A stretch of DNA of 64,000 nucleotides from SZUA-320 sp963707875 (GCA_963707875.1 CAVPRU010000001.1:868001-932000); one strand, 5' to 3'. Counted from the stretch's first letter, positions 26,686-36,715 are shown. Notes: generated by a model from the sequence alone, not told the origin. Numbers and translations: made by a program.

Positions 26686-26797
26686 CATGCCATCGCTTTG
26701 GCAACCCCCGGGAATCGGTTCCCGCCGCAGTCCCCGCGACTCGCACCCCACTCGTCGATCTTGCCTAAACGATGACAAGAGAGCATTTTACGCCCAG

Positions 26798-26820
26798 TTC
26801 CTGAGACGCGGTTTCAGGAA
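26798..26820. other. Inverted repeat in the region upstream of the OmpA-like gene
   Basis: Perfect 7-base arms TTCCTGA/TCAGGAA with a 9-base loop lie 53 bases before the OmpA-like ATG, in the 206-base divergent region shared with argG. It is followed by AAAAA, not a T tract, so it is not a plus-strand terminator. It might be an operator or a leader hairpin for the outer-membrane protein. A weak -35/-10 pair (TTGCCT 26761-26766, CATTTT 26784-26789) lies just before it. Confidence 0.35.
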
Positions 26821-26873
26821 AAATACGCGCCGGCCCAACCGGCCCATCGCCAGTGTTCAAGGAGATCCTTCCT

Positions 26874-28387
26874 ATGCGCAGGTCCACACTCATCGCCGCC
26901 CTCGGCCTATTCCTGGTCACCCCACTGCTGGCCCAGCAGAAGGGCACCTTGGAAATCGGCGGCTTCGGCCGGTACAACTGGTACGACAAGTCCTTCGAGC
27001 CAGGTCGACGAGTCACAGCGAAGAACAGCTTCGGGGAGGTGGCGCCCGGATCGGCTACTTCTTCTCGGACCGGTTCAGCCTCGAGCTCGACGGTTCCGGC
27101 AATGCCACCGACGTCGATGGTCCCGGGAGCCAGCATTGAGAGCGTCGGTCTGGTCTACATGCCGTTCCACCTCCGGGCACTCTACAATGGCGCGATCGGC
27201 GAGACGTCGAGCTGGATTCTCGGCGCCGGGCTCAACTACAATCGCTACCGCACCTCCTCTGCGGCCGACGACGTATCTCAAGAAGACCTACGACGGAGAG
27301 CGACATCGGGGTCGGCGCCCTGGCCGGTTTCCGACTGGGACTCAATGAGGTGTGGAGCCTCCGGGTCGATGGGACCATGGACTACATCCCGAGCCCCCAG
27401 AGTGACGTCGATGGTTCCAACACCATGCTCGGCCTCCAGGCGGGCCTCAGCGCCTTCCTCGGTGGCAAGTGCAGCGACAAGCTCGACTCGATCGCGGTCG
27501 AGCCGCGGAACAGTACCGTCATGGTCGGCGACCAGGTCAACCTGACCGTTCGCGGCTACCTGTGCGACGGCAGCAGCACCAACGTGACCAGCGCCAGCAC
27601 CGGCAGCGCCAGCGGCGGCACCCTGACCGGGGCGAGCTTCTCGAGCAACACGCCGGGCAGCTACACGGTGACGTACAGCAACGCCACGGCCCGGAAGCTG
27701 AAGAGCTCCTCCGCGACCGTGACGGTCAACGCCCGTCCGATCCCGCCGGTCACCCTGAGCCGGGTGGACCTGCAGCCGGACCAGGCCACCATTTCGGCCG
27801 GTGAGTCGGTGGCCCTGCGCGTCGTCGGGCACTTCAGCGACGGCAGCTCGCGGCCACTGACCAACTGCCGGCTGACCCCGGACGCCGGGACCGTCTCCAA
27901 CGATTCCTTCAGCGCCACCCGGGCGGGCGAGTACACCGTCACCGCCAACTGCGAAGGCGGCCAGACGGACCGCTATCGCATCACGGTGAAGTCGATCAGC
28001 ATCACGGTGCGGGCGCTGTTCGAGTTCAACAAGACCAACGTCTACGTGCAGGCCGAGCGGGATTCGCTCAAGGCGCTGGCTCAGCTGCTCAAGGCCAACC
28101 CGAACATGCAGCTGACCATCCAGGGCCACACCGACTGGGTCGGCTCGGTGGGATACAACGCGAAGCTCGGCCTGCGGCGGATCGAGGCTGTCCTGGAGAT
28201 TCTCAAGGCCGAGGGCGTCAGCCAGGCTCAACTTGAGACCTTCACCAAGAACAGCTTCGGGGAGTGCCAGCCGGTCGTCAGCAACGCGACCAACGCGGGC
28301 CGCGCGCAGAACCGCCGGGTGGAAGTCACCGACCCCGGCAGCGCGACGCAGTACGTGGGCACGGCCACCTGCCGGAACCGCCCGTAG
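26874..28387 (+). pseudogene. OmpA-family outer-membrane protein with Ig-like domains (four frame breaks)
   Basis: Joined frames give about 500 residues. A signal peptide (LIAALGLFLVTPLLAQQ) leads into a beta-barrel-like domain (YFFSDRFSLELDGSGNA, FHLRALYNGAIGETSSW, GFRLGLNEVWSLRVDG). Then two bacterial Ig-like segments (IAVEPRNSTVMVGDQVNL; VDLQPDQATISAGESVAL) and a C-terminal OmpA peptidoglycan-binding domain (FEFNKTNVYV, IQGHTDWVGS, NRRVEV). Breaks lie near 27040, 27120, 27275 and 27300. A strong Shine-Dalgarno AAGGAG sits 7 bases before the ATG. Role: outer-membrane anchoring or porin tied to peptidoglycan. A strong terminator follows. Confidence 0.78.
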
Positions 28388-28440
28388 CGCACCACTTCAC
28401 CGGTCCCGGGTTCCCCTGATACCGGGCACCAGGTGACAAG

Positions 28441-28471
28441 ACGGCGTCGGCTTTCGAGCCGGCGCCGTTTT
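28441..28471 (+). terminator. Rho-independent terminator after the OmpA-like gene
   Basis: Stem ACGGCGTCGGCT / AGCCGGCGCCGT, 12 base pairs including one T-G pair, closed by a TTCG loop and followed by TTTTGC. It lies 54 bases beyond the OmpA-like stop codon on the plus strand. Confidence 0.88.
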
Positions 28472-28495
28472 GCTTGGTCAGACGCGAAGGAGAGC

Positions 28496-28873
28496 CTACT
28501 GGATGTGAACGGTCGCCAGCCCGGCCGCCGCGAACCGATCGTTCATCAGCCTCACCCGAACCCGGACGCTGCCGGAGCGCTTCGGTCGCACCAGGCCGGT
28601 GGCTGAAACCACGGCAATGGTCGTGTCGGAGGTGGCCCATTCGACGATCAAAGGACCCCCTTCCCTGGGCAGGTTGCTCGAGACGACCATTTGCAGGGAG
28701 TCTGACAGGGGGAGCGTGGCACCGTCAGGCGCGACAAGCACCCACAGGAGGGGTGGGTGTGGGTGCGGGTTCTCCGGCGACTGCGCCGGGTCCAAGGGCG
28801 TTGCTCCACACCCCAAGATGGCAACTACCAGAAGGCATCCCGTCAAGACCAGTACCGATTGTCGCGCTGCCAT
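28496..28873 (-). CDS. Ig-like (Big_2-type) lipoprotein
   Basis: About 125 residues from the ATG at 28873. A basic start and hydrophobic stretch end in the lipobox VAILGC, so it is a lipoprotein. The mature part is a single bacterial Ig-like domain (DSLQMVVSSNL, VEWATSDTTIAVVSATGLV, SGSVRVRV), typical of surface or cell-envelope proteins. The frame is open upstream, but the lipoprotein signal fixes the start. Function unknown. Confidence 0.72.
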   Translation of the reverse strand: MAARQSVLVLTGCLLVVAILGCGATPLDPAQSPENPHPHPPLLWVLVAPDGATLPLSDSLQMVVSSNLPREGGPLIVEWATSDTTIAVVSATGLVRPKRSGSVRVRVRLMNDRFAAAGLATVHIQ

Positions 28874-28999
28874 GTGAGCAAGATGCGACTCGCGGCAGCG
28901 GCTCGCCAGCCTCGAAATCACCTCTGTGCGCCAGATCACAAACCCAGAGGACTGACCGACCGACGGGAAGATGGACGGAGGCCCCAGCGGGTGGCCTTC

Positions 29000-30101
29000 T
29001 CAGCTCGGCTTGTCCGGCTCCGGAGCCACCGGGGCAGAAGGCTCCACCGCCACAATGGCCCCCGATGCGGACTGCATCACGGGACCCGGTGGGGTGACCG
29101 CCGGCCACGAGCCGGTGACGTACTCCTCGGAGTACATCCGCAGCAATTCGAAGAAATAGCTGATGGCCAGGGGGCCCAGAATCAGGCCGATGAAGCCCAT
29201 CTGCTCGACACCGACGATGGCGCCGACCAGGGTGATCATCGGGTGGATCTTGGCAAACCGGTTGTAGATGACCGGTCGAATCACGTTGTCGATATTGCCG
29301 ATCACCACCACGCCCCAGATGACCAGCGCCAGCGCCTTGCCGCCCGATCCCGCCACCAACAGCCCCACCGCTGCCGGCAGCCAGATCATCCCGCTCCCCA
29401 CCAGTGGCAGGATCGAGAATGCCGCCGTCACGGTCCCCCAGAAGACCGGGTTGGCAAGCCCCAGGGTGACGAAGGCGAGCCCGATCAGGGTGCCCTGAAC
29501 CACCGCGATGACGCCGGTCCCTACCACGGTGGACAGCGTCACATCGATGAACCCCTGACGCAGTTTGACCGCCCGCCCCTGGCTGAAGGGAACATACGGC
29601 TCGACCGCCGCCCAGGCCCGGCCGGGGTTGATCAGCAGGAAGTACAACCCGAACAGCAGGAAGACCAGGTTGAGGATGAACCTGGTCGCCACCCCGATGA
29701 GGGAGAGCGCGTTGCCGCCAAGCCAGCGGAGCACGCTCTGTCCGGCGGAGGCGATGTACGGCCCCAGAGTAGATCGATCCGATCTGGAGGGTACTGGCGC
29801 GGTCCAGCACCGGGCTGGCGAGGGCGCCCCGAACCGCGCTCTGCGCCTGCTCGACGATGCTCGCGGCCAGGAAGACGCCCGGAAGCACCACAAGCACGAG
29901 TGTCAGCCCGATGACAATCAGGGCTGCGAGCTGGGCCGGCAGCCGCCTGGACAGTCGGCGCTGTACCGGCTCCCAGATGACGTACAGCATGGGCGCCCCG
30001 AGCAGACCGCTGGCGTACGGCGCGAGGCCTGAAAGCAGGGCGACGCCCAGGGCGGCAACGGTCGCGCCGGCAAGGAAGCGTCTGGTATTCGGTGTCAGCA
30101 C
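29000..30101 (-). CDS. AI-2E family (PerM/TqsA-like) membrane permease (one frame break)
   Basis: About 366 residues after correction, from the GTG at 30101. Eight hydrophobic segments in the AI-2E family pattern; conserved-looking parts are LNLVFLLFGLYFLLINPG, FSILPLVGSGMIWLPAA, VIGNIDNVIRPV and GFIGLILGPLAISYFFELL. Members export autoinducer-2 or other small molecules, or act as antiporters; the substrate here is unknown. A surplus base near 29770 breaks the frame after ASTLQIG. It is divergent from the Ig-like lipoprotein gene at 30185. Confidence 0.82.
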
Positions 30102-30169
30102 AGGGGGAACGGTACCCCATCCGCAGCCTCCGGGCCACCCGTCCCCTGTCGCCTGCCGCCCAAAGTCCC

Positions 30170-30175
30170 TAGAAT
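30170..30175 (+). promoter_or_regulatory. Possible -10 hexamer close to the start of the Ig-like lipoprotein gene
   Basis: TAGAAT ends nine bases before the ATG at 30185, inside the 83-base divergent region. Position would put +1 within about two bases of the ATG, although a GGAAGG just before the ATG could also act as ribosome binding site. No convincing -35 was found. Confidence 0.35.
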
Positions 30176-30184
30176 TCGGGAAGG

Positions 30185-31783
30185 ATGAGAAGTCTCTTTC
30201 TGGAACGTGGCGGAGCACGGCTGGTTACCACCCTGATCGCCGTGACAGTGCTGGGCCTCGGTTGCGTGGATGCGACCGGAGACGGCGGTGGGGCCACCGC
30301 CACGCTTGCCCTCCAGCCGGTCCTCCCGCCCTCGTACACGCCGGGCGTGTTCAACCTGGCGATCGACCGGGCCCGGATTCAGTTGACCAGACCTCCGGCC
30401 CAAGCGGTGCTGGATACCACGGTGTTCTTCCCGGCGGATCAGTCCCAGTTGACGGTCCGGCTGAAAGTTCCGCTGACCTCCCGTCGTGAAGAGCTCACCG
30501 CCGCGATTGAGCTCCGCTCGGTCCAGACCCTCCTCTTCACCGGGAACGCGACAATCACGCTGGACGAAGGTGGAAGCGTGACCCCGCAGATTCCGATGCA
30601 GTATGTGGGACCTGGCGCGGACATCACCCGAATCGAGATCTCACCCCGCGATACCGCGCTCAAGCCAGGCGACCAGTACACCTTCCTCGTCAGGGCGTTC
30701 CGGTTCACCACTCCGGTGGAGGAGTTTTACGTGAGCTGGTCGTCGGGCGACCCCGCCAACGCACCGGTCACCGCCAATGGAACCATGACGGCTCCGGGAG
30801 CTCCCGGGTCCACCACCCTCAGGGCGGTGTCCCCCACCGGGATTCGCGACTCGACGGTGATTGCCTTCTCACCGCCAGCCAGCACCCTGAACCGGACCAG
30901 CGGCGATGGCCAGACCTGGGTCGCCGGGGTCCAGTTGCCTGATCTGCTGGTGGTGCAGGCCCGGGCCTTTTCCGGGCAGGGGGTACCCGGCGTCCGGGTC
31001 CGGTTCAGACCGCTTTCGGGCGGGGTGGCCCGGGACACCCTCGTGATCACCGATCTGCAGGGGTATGCCCGGACAGCGGCCATCCTGGGTCCGGTGGCCG
31101 GGGTCCAGGCCTTCGAGGCGAGCGCTCCCGGTCTCCAGGCGGTCGGATTCACGGCGATCGCGACCATCGGGCCGGCGGCCAGAATCGAGGTCCTGGCGGG
31201 CGACCAGCAGACCGACACGGTGGGCCGCACCCTCCGGACCCCGTTGATCGCCAGGGTCACCGACCACGTCGGCAACCCGGTGTCGGGGGTAGCGGTCGGG
31301 TGGCAGGTCATCAGCGGCGGCGGCACCCTCGACCGTTCCGGCAGCATCTCCAACCTGAGCGGGATCGTGTTCGCCGACTACACCCTCGGGACACTACCCA
31401 CCCAGAACCGGGTACGCGCCACCATGACCACGCCGCCATGGGCGGTGGACTTCGTCAGCAGCGCCGTGGCCGGGCCACCGGCCACCCTTGCCGTCGTCCA
31501 AGGCATCGGCCAGGCCGGGATCGTGGGGAGCATCCTCCCGATGGCACTCATGGTCCGAGTCACGGACGCCTTCGGCAACCTGCGGGAGGGAGTAGTCGTC
31601 CGGTGGAGTGAGGTCCAGGGGGGCGGGGAGCTGTCTGCCTCGTCCACCCCGACCAATCCCGTCGGGAGCGCCCAGGTGACATACCGTTTGCCCACCACCC
31701 CAGGTACCTACAACGTGGTGGCGGACATTCAGGGCACTCCCCTGACTGTCCTCTTCAGCGTCCTGGCTCTTCCCGCTCCCTAG
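30185..31783 (+). CDS. Multi-domain Ig-like surface lipoprotein
   Basis: 532 residues. Signal with lipobox VLGLGC. The N-terminal 140 residues are a beta-rich unassigned domain; one Big_2-like domain follows (ITRIEISPRDTALKPGD) and then at least three invasin-type (Big_1-like) repeats, marked by the recurring patterns VPGVRVRFRPLSGG, NPVSGVAVGWQVISGGG and NLREGVVVRWSEVQGGG. Such proteins are usually outer-surface adhesins or structural lipoproteins. Its stop codon overlaps the convergent esterase stop in the shared sequence CTAG. Confidence 0.8.
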   Translation: MRSLFLERGGARLVTTLIAVTVLGLGCVDATGDGGGATATLALQPVLPPSYTPGVFNLAIDRARIQLTRPPAQAVLDTTVFFPADQSQLTVRLKVPLTSRREELTAAIELRSVQTLLFTGNATITLDEGGSVTPQIPMQYVGPGADITRIEISPRDTALKPGDQYTFLVRAFRFTTPVEEFYVSWSSGDPANAPVTANGTMTAPGAPGSTTLRAVSPTGIRDSTVIAFSPPASTLNRTSGDGQTWVAGVQLPDLLVVQARAFSGQGVPGVRVRFRPLSGGVARDTLVITDLQGYARTAAILGPVAGVQAFEASAPGLQAVGFTAIATIGPAARIEVLAGDQQTDTVGRTLRTPLIARVTDHVGNPVSGVAVGWQVISGGGTLDRSGSISNLSGIVFADYTLGTLPTQNRVRATMTTPPWAVDFVSSAVAGPPATLAVVQGIGQAGIVGSILPMALMVRVTDAFGNLREGVVVRWSEVQGGGELSASSTPTNPVGSAQVTYRLPTTPGTYNVVADIQGTPLTVLFSVLALPAP

Positions 31784-32469
31784 CGGGCGGCGAGCAGCGG
31801 CCCCAGCACCCGCCAGACCGTCGCAGCCACGATAGCCTGCCCTTCCGCCGTCGGGTGGATTCCGTCCGCTTGATTGAGCGCTTGCACCCCGGCCACCCCC
31901 TCCAGCAGGAACGGGATCAGCCTCGCCCCCGTTTGCGCGGCCGCCTCGGGGAAGACCTCGCGAAACCGTCTGGTGTACCTTTCGCCGAGATTGGGGGGAG
32001 CCTCCATGCCGGCCAGCACCAGGACCGGTGGCGGATCGAGACCTTTGGCAGCCGCCAGAATCGCAACGATGTTGGCGCCCAGGCTGTCAGGGTCCTGACC
32101 CCGAAGTCCGTCGTTGCCGCCGGTTTCCAGGATCACGACCGCAGGGAATTCCTGGGCAAAGAGCCACTCGACCCGACGGAGGGCGCCGGCCGAAGTCTCC
32201 CCGCTCACCCCGGCGTTGACGGCGCGGTAGTGCAGGCCGGCGGAGTCGAGCTTGGCCTGGATCAGGGCAGGGTAGGCCTCGGCGGGGTCGAGCCCATACC
32301 CGGCCGTGAGGCTGGTCCCGATGAACAGGATGACCGGAGCCGCATTCGTGGCACCCGGATCTGAGACCGGGCCACCGGTGGCCGGGGAAGGCGCCGGCTC
32401 GCCGCCACCACAGGCCAGCAGGAGCGAAACCAACAGGGTCGAACTTCGGTAGTGGATTCTCCCCATCAT
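31780..32469 (-). CDS. tesA: SGNH-hydrolase lipoprotein, TesA-like arylesterase/lysophospholipase
   Basis: About 229 residues from ATG 32469 (a second ATG follows immediately). Lipoprotein signal LLVSLLLACGGG. SGNH blocks in order: GTSLTAGYGL (Ser), GVSGETS (Gly), ETGGNDGLRG (Asn) and DGIHPTAEGQ (Asp, His). TesA hydrolyses acyl-CoA, lysophospholipid or aryl esters in the periplasm. The divergent neighbours are YbbA- and YbbP-like ABC transporter genes, the same arrangement as E. coli tesA-ybbA-ybbP. Only 22 bases separate the divergent starts. Confidence 0.87.
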   Translation of the reverse strand: MMGRIHYRSSTLLVSLLLACGGGEPAPSPATGGPVSDPGATNAAPVILFIGTSLTAGYGLDPAEAYPALIQAKLDSAGLHYRAVNAGVSGETSAGALRRVEWLFAQEFPAVVILETGGNDGLRGQDPDSLGANIVAILAAAKGLDPPPVLVLAGMEAPPNLGERYTRRFREVFPEAAAQTGARLIPFLLEGVAGVQALNQADGIHPTAEGQAIVAATVWRVLGPLLAAR

Positions 32470-32491
32470 TCCATTGCGGTGAGAGGACAGC

Positions 32492-33163
32492 ATGCTTCGA
32501 TGCGAAGGGTTGGCGCAGACGTACCTGTCGGGCGGCCGACCCCTGACGGTCCTGAAGGATATCACGTTCTCCCTCGAAGGCGGCGGGTTCCTGGCCATCG
32601 TCGGGCCCTCCGGGAGCGGGAAGACAACGCTCCTCGGGCTCCTGGCCGGACTCGACACCCCGTCGGCCGGCGAGGTCTGGATCGATGGGGACGAAGTGAC
32701 CACCATGACCGAGGACCAGCGGGCCCGGATGCGCTCGGCCAAGGTCGGCTTTGTCTTTCAGTCGTTCCAGCTGATCCCCACCCTCACCGCCAGGGAAAAC
32801 GTCCAGGTGCCCCTCGAGCTCCGGGGCGAACCCTCCGAATCGCGGGCCGCGGAGCTGCTGGTCAGGGTCGGGCTCGGGGATCGGCTTGACCATTACCCCG
32901 CCCAACTCTCGGGCGGGGAACAGCAGCGGGTGGCGCTGGCCAGAGCCTTCAGCATCCGCCCCAAGATTCTGTTCGCCGACGAGCCCACCGGCAACCTCGA
33001 CGCCCGGACCGGAAGCACCATCATCGAGTTGATGGTCGAACTCAATCGGGCCGAGGGGACGACCCTCGTGCTGGTCACCCACGACAGCGATATCGCGAGC
33101 CTGGCCCGCCGGACCATCAGGCTGTCCGACGGCAGGGTGGTGGAGGACCGGGCCGCCGCATGA
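32492..33163 (+). CDS. ABC transporter ATP-binding protein, YbbA/LolD type
   Basis: 223 residues. Walker A GPSGSGKTT, Q-loop region FQSFQLIPTLTA, signature LSGGEQQRVALARA, Walker B ILFADEPTGNLD, and switch His in VTHD. The LolD/MacB/YbbA subfamily pattern is clear. It overlaps the permease gene as ATGA, so the two are one transporter. The neighbour esterase suggests a role in lipid or acyl-ester handling in the envelope. Confidence 0.92.
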   Translation: MLRCEGLAQTYLSGGRPLTVLKDITFSLEGGGFLAIVGPSGSGKTTLLGLLAGLDTPSAGEVWIDGDEVTTMTEDQRARMRSAKVGFVFQSFQLIPTLTARENVQVPLELRGEPSESRAAELLVRVGLGDRLDHYPAQLSGGEQQRVALARAFSIRPKILFADEPTGNLDARTGSTIIELMVELNRAEGTTLVLVTHDSDIASLARRTIRLSDGRVVEDRAAA

Positions 33164-35745
33164 GCGACCGGTTCGTCTGGCGGATGGCCTGGCGTGAGAC
33201 CCGCGGGTCGCGCCGCCGTCTCGTCCTGCTCACCGCCGCCATTACCGCCGGCGTAGCCGCGCTGGTAGCGGTCAATTCCTTCGCGGCCAACCTGCGCTCG
33301 GCCGTCGCGGATCAGGCGCTGGCACTGTTCGGTGCCGACCTGACCGTCTCCAGTCGCCAGCCGTTCACGCCCGTCACCCAGGCCCTGCTCGACTCCCTCG
33401 TGGCCCCCGACAGTGCGGGCGGCCTCGGCGGTGGCCCGGGCCAGGTGGCCGTGGTGGTGAGCTTCAACGGCATGGCCTATGTCCCGCGGACCGACGGGGT
33501 CCGGCTGGTGCAGGTCGCGGCGATCGAGCCCGGTTACCCGTATTACGGCGAGATCCTCACCGAGCCGACGGGCGCCTGGGGGGAACTGCAGCAGGGCGGC
33601 AAGGTGCTGGTGGACCCCGGCCTGCTGACCACCCTCGGCGGGGCCCTGGGTGACACCCTGGCCCTGGGCCAGAGCCGGTTTGTCATCACGGCCGCGGTCA
33701 CCAGTCAGCCGGGCAATGTGGCCGCCGCTTCGGCGTTCACCTCCCGGATCTACATCGCCGCCAGGGATCTCGAAGCGACCGGCCTGCTGCGGTTCGGCTC
33801 GCGGGCCGAGTACGAGGCCTACGTCAAACTGGCCCGTCCCGAGCGCGCCACCGAGATCGCGAAACTCTATCGGCCGGTCCTCCGCCCGGAGCGAGCCGGG
33901 ATCAGGAGCGTCGAACAGAATCGTACCGATCTCACCGAGGCCCTGACCCAGCTCAGTAACTACCTGGGCCTGGTGGCTCTGATTGCGCTGCTGCTCGGGG
34001 GGATGGGCGTCGCCAGCGCGGTGCATGTGTTCATCCGGCAGAAGCTCGACAGCATCGCGGTCCTTCGAGTCCTCGGGGCCGGCACCGGACGACTGTTCAC
34101 CGTCTACCTCATTCAGGCGATCGGGCTGGGGGCGGTGGGAAGCCTGATCGGGGCCACCCTTGGCGCGGCTCTCCAGCGAGTGCTTCCGCTGGTGCTGGCC
34201 GACCTGCTCCCGGTGGACGTCTCGGTGACGCTCGACCCGGGGGCGGTGTTGCTGGGTCTCGGGCTCGGGATCTGGGTCTCGGTGATGTTCGCCCTGCTGC
34301 CCCTGCTCGCGATCCGCCGGGTCTCGCCCCTGCGCACTCTGCGACGCAACGTGGAGCAGCTCCCCGGACGGGACCCGGCGCGGATCGTGGCGGCGATCGC
34401 CCTGGTCGTCAGCGTCGCCGGGCTGGCCGCGGTCCAGGCCGGCAGGGTTCGGGACGGCATCGGGTTCACCATTGCGCTCGGGGTGGTGGTGGTGATCCTG
34501 TGGCTGGCCTCGCTGGCCCTGATCCGGGGCCTTCGCCGGTGGTTCCCGTCCCGGTGGCCCTATGTCTGGCGCCAGGGGCTCGCCAACCTCTACCGGCCGG
34601 GTAACCAGACGGTCACCGTGGTGCTGTCACTCGGGTTCGGGGCCTTCCTGCTGAGCACCCTCTACCTGGTCCAGAGCAATCTGCTTCGGGATCTGAACGT
34701 CGCCGGGGTGAGCGCCCGCCCCAACCTGGCGTTCCTCGACATTCAACCCGACCAGCGCGACGGGGTGCTCCGGCAGCTTCGGGAGGCGGGGATCGATCGG
34801 GTGGAGGCCGTCCCCATGATCCCGATGCGGATCGCCTCGATCAAGGGCAAGCCGGTGGTGATCCGCACTCCGAACGAGACCGACTCACTCTCCGCCGACA
34901 GCGCCGCGGTCGGCACCGGGTGGGCGATGCGCCGGGAGTATCGGTCCAGTTATCGAGATTCGCTGGTGGATTCGGAGGAACTGGTCGCGGGCTCCTGGTG
35001 GGATGGTCCGATGCCCGACCCCGCACAACCGGTGGACGTGTCGCTCGAGGTGGACATCGCCACCGAATTGCACGTCACGATCGGGGATGAGATCGTCTGG
35101 GACGTGCAGGGCATCAAGATCCCAAGCCGGGTCGCCAACACCAGGAAGGTGGACTGGGCCCGGTTCGAGCCGAACTTCTTCGCCGTCTTCCGGGGCGGGG
35201 CGCTGGAGAAGGCCCCCGGGTTCATGGTGTCCCTGGTCCGGGTCGATGATCCGGCGCGGCGAGGCAGACTCCAGCGGACCGTCGCGGAGCAGTATCCCAA
35301 CGTGACCTCGATCGACCTGGGAAGCCTGCAGCAGCTGCTGGAGAAGATCCTGGGAAAGGTGGCCCTGGCCATTCGGTTCATGGCGGGGTTCAGCCTGGCC
35401 ACTGGGGCCGTTGTCCTGGTAGGCGCCATCGCCACCACCCGGTTCCAGCGAGTCCGCGAGGCGGTGCTCCTCAAGACCCTCGGTGCCGAACGGCGCCAGG
35501 TGCTCATGGTGTTTCTGGCGGAGTATCTGGCGCTCGGGTTGCTGTCAGCGGGAATGGCGGTCGGGCTCTCGACAGCGGCAGGCTGGGGCCTCGCCAAGTT
35601 CATCTTCGAAACCGGCTTTGCGGTTCCGTTCCCGGCCCTGGGGGCCATTCTCCTGGTTATTCTGGCACTCACCGTGGGGATCGGGCTGATCAGCAGTCTC
35701 GACATTCTCCGGCGGACCCCGCTGGAGGTGCTCAGGAACGAATAG
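33160..35745 (+). CDS. ABC transporter permease, YbbP-like with two FtsX domains
   Basis: 861 residues. An N-terminal membrane helix, a large periplasmic part, a first FtsX domain (about 268-390, LGLVALIALLLGGMGVASA and a further helix set), central helices around 415-450, another periplasmic part, and a second FtsX domain at the C-terminus (about 735-855, TGAVVLVGAIATTRFQRV, LGLLSAGMAVGL). This 10-helix ADOP/YbbP layout differs from four-helix LolC/E and MacB. It pairs with the ATPase just upstream. Substrate unknown; the tesA context points to lipids or lipoproteins. Confidence 0.87.
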   Translation: MSDRFVWRMAWRETRGSRRRLVLLTAAITAGVAALVAVNSFAANLRSAVADQALALFGADLTVSSRQPFTPVTQALLDSLVAPDSAGGLGGGPGQVAVVVSFNGMAYVPRTDGVRLVQVAAIEPGYPYYGEILTEPTGAWGELQQGGKVLVDPGLLTTLGGALGDTLALGQSRFVITAAVTSQPGNVAAASAFTSRIYIAARDLEATGLLRFGSRAEYEAYVKLARPERATEIAKLYRPVLRPERAGIRSVEQNRTDLTEALTQLSNYLGLVALIALLLGGMGVASAVHVFIRQKLDSIAVLRVLGAGTGRLFTVYLIQAIGLGAVGSLIGATLGAALQRVLPLVLADLLPVDVSVTLDPGAVLLGLGLGIWVSVMFALLPLLAIRRVSPLRTLRRNVEQLPGRDPARIVAAIALVVSVAGLAAVQAGRVRDGIGFTIALGVVVVILWLASLALIRGLRRWFPSRWPYVWRQGLANLYRPGNQTVTVVLSLGFGAFLLSTLYLVQSNLLRDLNVAGVSARPNLAFLDIQPDQRDGVLRQLREAGIDRVEAVPMIPMRIASIKGKPVVIRTPNETDSLSADSAAVGTGWAMRREYRSSYRDSLVDSEELVAGSWWDGPMPDPAQPVDVSLEVDIATELHVTIGDEIVWDVQGIKIPSRVANTRKVDWARFEPNFFAVFRGGALEKAPGFMVSLVRVDDPARRGRLQRTVAEQYPNVTSIDLGSLQQLLEKILGKVALAIRFMAGFSLATGAVVLVGAIATTRFQRVREAVLLKTLGAERRQVLMVFLAEYLALGLLSAGMAVGLSTAAGWGLAKFIFETGFAVPFPALGAILLVILALTVGIGLISSLDILRRTPLEVLRNE

Positions 35746-35804
35746 TCGGCCCCAGCCATCTCCGGATTATCTTCCGGCACCTGATTTCACTCCCGTGAGG
35801 CCTC

Positions 35805-36713
35805 ATGCTCCCGATCGATCTGACCGGAAAACGTGCCTTCATCGCCGGCGTGGCGGATGACGTCGGATTCGGGTTTGCCATCTCCAAGGCGCTGGTGGAG
35901 GCGGGTGCCACCGTCTGCGTCGGAACCTGGCCCCCCGCCCTGGGCATATTCGAGAAACTGCTGAACCGGGGCAAGATGAACGACTCGATGATCCTGACCC
36001 GGGGCGGGGTCATGACGTTCGAGAAGATCTACCCGCTCGACGCCGGGTTCGACACGATGGCGGATGTCCCGGCCGAGGTGGTGGCCAACAAGCGGTACGA
36101 AGGCCGGGGGGATTTCTCGATCGCCGGGGTGGCCGGGCGGCTTCGTGAGGACTTCGGGGACCAGGGCCTGGACATCGTGGTGCACAGTCTCGCCAACGGG
36201 CCCGAGGTCCAGAAGGCCCTGCTCGACACCAGTCGACACGGATACCTGTCCGCGGTCGGGGTCAGCGCCTACAGCAACGTGGCCCTGATCCGAAGCCTCG
36301 CCCCGATGATGCGCCGGGGTGGCAGCTTCCTGTCGCTCACCTACATGGCCAGTGAACGGATGATCCCGGGCTACGGCGGCGGGATGTCGTCGGCCAAGGC
36401 CGCGCTGGAGTCGGACACCCGGACTCTGGCCTTCGAGGTCGGGCGGCGCTGGGGATTCCGGGTCAATACCATCTCCGCCGGACCCTTCGCCTCCCGGGCC
36501 GCCACCGCGATCGGGAGGATCGGCCGGATGAAGGAGTACTACCGGGCGAATTCACCGATCGTTCGCGACCTTGAAGCCATGGACGTCGGCTATATGGCCG
36601 CGTTCCTGGCCAGCCCGATGGCCGCGGCAATCACGGCTACCACCATCTATGTGGACAATGGATACCACAGCATGGGCATGGGAGCCGAGGAACCGATCCT
36701 CCAGGCCGATTGA
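35805..36713 (+). CDS. fabI: Enoyl-[acyl-carrier-protein] reductase FabI, with plant-type insertion
   Basis: 302 residues, longer than the roughly 260 of E. coli FabI. N-terminal GKRAFIAGVADDVGFGFAI binds NADH, and SAYSNVALIRSL plus SLTYMASERMIPGYGG carry the catalytic Tyr region with Lys in MSSAKAALE. Residues about 42-90 hold an insertion (from VGTWPPALGIFEKLL to AGFDTMADVP) of the kind seen in plant, chlamydial and apicomplexan enzymes. It catalyses the last step of each fatty acid elongation cycle. The DUF423 gene follows after two bases. Confidence 0.92.
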   Translation: MLPIDLTGKRAFIAGVADDVGFGFAISKALVEAGATVCVGTWPPALGIFEKLLNRGKMNDSMILTRGGVMTFEKIYPLDAGFDTMADVPAEVVANKRYEGRGDFSIAGVAGRLREDFGDQGLDIVVHSLANGPEVQKALLDTSRHGYLSAVGVSAYSNVALIRSLAPMMRRGGSFLSLTYMASERMIPGYGGGMSSAKAALESDTRTLAFEVGRRWGFRVNTISAGPFASRAATAIGRIGRMKEYYRANSPIVRDLEAMDVGYMAAFLASPMAAAITATTIYVDNGYHSMGMGAEEPILQAD

Positions 36714-36715
36714 GG

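Noticed and set aside
26761..26873. A small RNA or riboswitch before the OmpA-like gene
   Set aside because: Only one short hairpin and weak promoter hexamers are visible; no known riboswitch core was recognised.
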